In this document: positions 63,378 through 64,000 of the stretch, one piece after another
Numbering within the stretch: the first letter of the stretch is position 1
Layout: each line of letters starts with the position of its first letter
Assembly: GCA_018713365.1 (NCBI GenBank)
Contig: DVOU01000008.1
Coordinates: forward strand, 1-64,000
Source: Pullichristensenella excrementipullorum
Lineage (GTDB): Bacteria > Bacillota > Clostridia > Christensenellales > Aristaeellaceae
Direction of reading: 5' to 3'
DNA length: 64,000 nt
Notes under the pieces: model-generated
What the model was told of the DNA's origin: nothing
Databases searched by the model: none
Seen by the model: the letters and a program-made list of their open reading frames with translations, nothing else
Made by a program: the position numbers and the translations under genes

Positions 63378-64000
63378 TTACTTGCCGGCCATGCGCTTGT
63401 AGGTCTCGAGGCGCTTGCGGGCCTCGGCCTCGGATTCCTCGAAGAGCGCGGGCGCGACGTCCGGGAACTGCCGCAGCAGCGAGGCGTAGCGGTTCTCGCC
63501 CTTGATGAAGTCCTGATAGCTCTCGGTCGGGTCCTTGGAATCCACGGTGAGCGGGTTCTCCAGATCCGGGTTGTAGCGGTACATGGTCCAGTAACCGGCG
63601 GCGACGGCCTTCTTGATCTCGGCCTGCGCCTGGTTCATCTTGATGCCGTGGTTGATGCACGGCGCGTAGGCGATGATGAGGGACGGGCCCTTGTAGGCCT
63701 CGGCCTCGGTCATGGCCTTGATGAGCTGGTTCATGTCCGCGCCCATGGCGACCTGCGCCACGTACACATAGCCGTAGGACATGGCCATCAGGCCCAGATC
63801 CTTCTTGCGGGTGCGCTTGCCGGCGGCCGCGAACTTGGCCACGGAGCCGGTCGGCGTGGACTTGGAAGCCTGTCCGCCGGTGTTGGAGTAGACCTCGGTA
63901 TCCAGCACAAGCACGTTGACGTCCTCGCCCTGCGCCAGCACGTGGTCCAGTCCGCCGTAGCCGATGTCATAGGCCCAGCCGTCGCCGCCGAAGATCCAGA
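63378..64000 (-). CDS. nifJ: Pyruvate:ferredoxin (flavodoxin) oxidoreductase, C-terminal part
   Basis: The last 207 or so residues of PFOR, which oxidises pyruvate to acetyl-CoA and reduces ferredoxin or flavodoxin. The frame is open at the window edge. The thiamine pyrophosphate-binding domain end is visible: GGDGWAYDIGYGGLDHVLA, VLVLDTEVYSNTGGQASKSTP (in pieces), followed by KDLGLMAMSYGYVYVAQVAMGA and the C-terminal domain V with IIAYAPCINHGIKMNQAQAEIKKAV and DFIKGENRYASLLRQFP. The full enzyme is about 1170 residues. Flavodoxin at 4319 may be its partner. Confidence 0.96.
   Translation of the reverse strand, partial: WIFGGDGWAYDIGYGGLDHVLAQGEDVNVLVLDTEVYSNTGGQASKSTPTGSVAKFAAAGKRTRKKDLGLMAMSYGYVYVAQVAMGADMNQLIKAMTEAEAYKGPSLIIAYAPCINHGIKMNQAQAEIKKAVAAGYWTMYRYNPDLENPLTVDSKDPTESYQDFIKGENRYASLLRQFPDVAPALFEESEAEARKRLETYKRMAGK

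Overview
The window comes from a GC-rich (mostly about 60-70% G+C by eye) spore-forming member of the Bacillota, most likely class Clostridia of gut type. The gene content and order support this: lepA-hemW, murB-whiA-crh-like, rpsO-pnp-M16 peptidase, SpoIIID, a YtvI/AI-2E-type permease, a YwlE-type arginine phosphatase, PFOR (nifJ) and DUF3793-flavodoxin. SigA-type promoters (TTGACA-N17-TATAAT) precede many genes and Shine-Dalgarno sites are strong. GTG and TTG starts are frequent. Genus cannot be decided from the sequence alone. No tRNA, rRNA, CRISPR array, IS element or prophage was recognised.

Layout. 0-4.8 kb: 3' end of lepA, two YcxB-like membrane proteins, hemW, then a DUF3793-flavodoxin pair behind a consensus promoter with two GTTAG-N6-CTAAC operators. 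4.8-9.4 kb: an ABC-F ATPase of the antibiotic-resistance type with a short-uORF attenuator leader, a secreted protein, YwlE-like phosphatase and aspartokinase. 9.4-15.3 kb: a CorA-type channel and a complete branched-chain amino acid ABC operon (livK-H-M-G-F on the minus strand). 15.3-18.2 kb: tandem ARG-box-like sequences, a secreted protein, a ROK kinase and a metallophosphoesterase. 18.35-24.97 kb: an operon of one BlaI/MecI-type repressor and four M56 (BlaR1/MecR1-type) membrane metallopeptidase paralogues, two of which share a 382-bp duplicated segment. 25-36 kb: small zinc-finger protein, Crh-like HPr, WhiA, MurB, AI-2E permease, an ECF sigma factor with a DUF4179-like partner, M16 peptidase, PNPase and S15. 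36-42 kb: a 265-bp array of seven hairpins, SpoIIID, a polytopic GT-C-like protein, a GH25-like/LysM protein, a Cys-rich membrane protein overlapping a radical SAM activase, and a secreted DUF4375-like protein. 42-53 kb: asnS, dnaX, murG, a diguanylate cyclase, small secreted and membrane proteins, RluF-like pseudouridine synthase, a previously unlisted type I toxin-antitoxin locus and an RlmI-like methyltransferase. 53.3-54.2 kb: a gene-less 0.9-kb segment bounded by inverted copies of a two-hairpin module with conserved loops and covarying stems. 54.3-60.3 kb: ACT-metallo-beta-lactamase fusion, DUF6125-like protein, XRE regulator, MazG/dUTPase-like protein, glyA, YugP-like protease and an EEP-family phosphatase. 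60.4-63.2 kb: an AT-rich island carrying one fused nuclease-methylase-specificity R-M protein with three 11-bp repeats at an exact 39-bp period over its promoter. The window ends in the 3' part of nifJ.

How the parts work together: most loci are small independent transcription units of housekeeping functions (translation, peptidoglycan synthesis, amino acid uptake, RNA turnover). The accessory parts that merit attention are the BlaI-4xM56 sensor operon, the type I toxin-antitoxin locus, the Cys-rich/radical SAM pair, the covarying inverted hairpin modules, and the horizontally acquired R-M gene.
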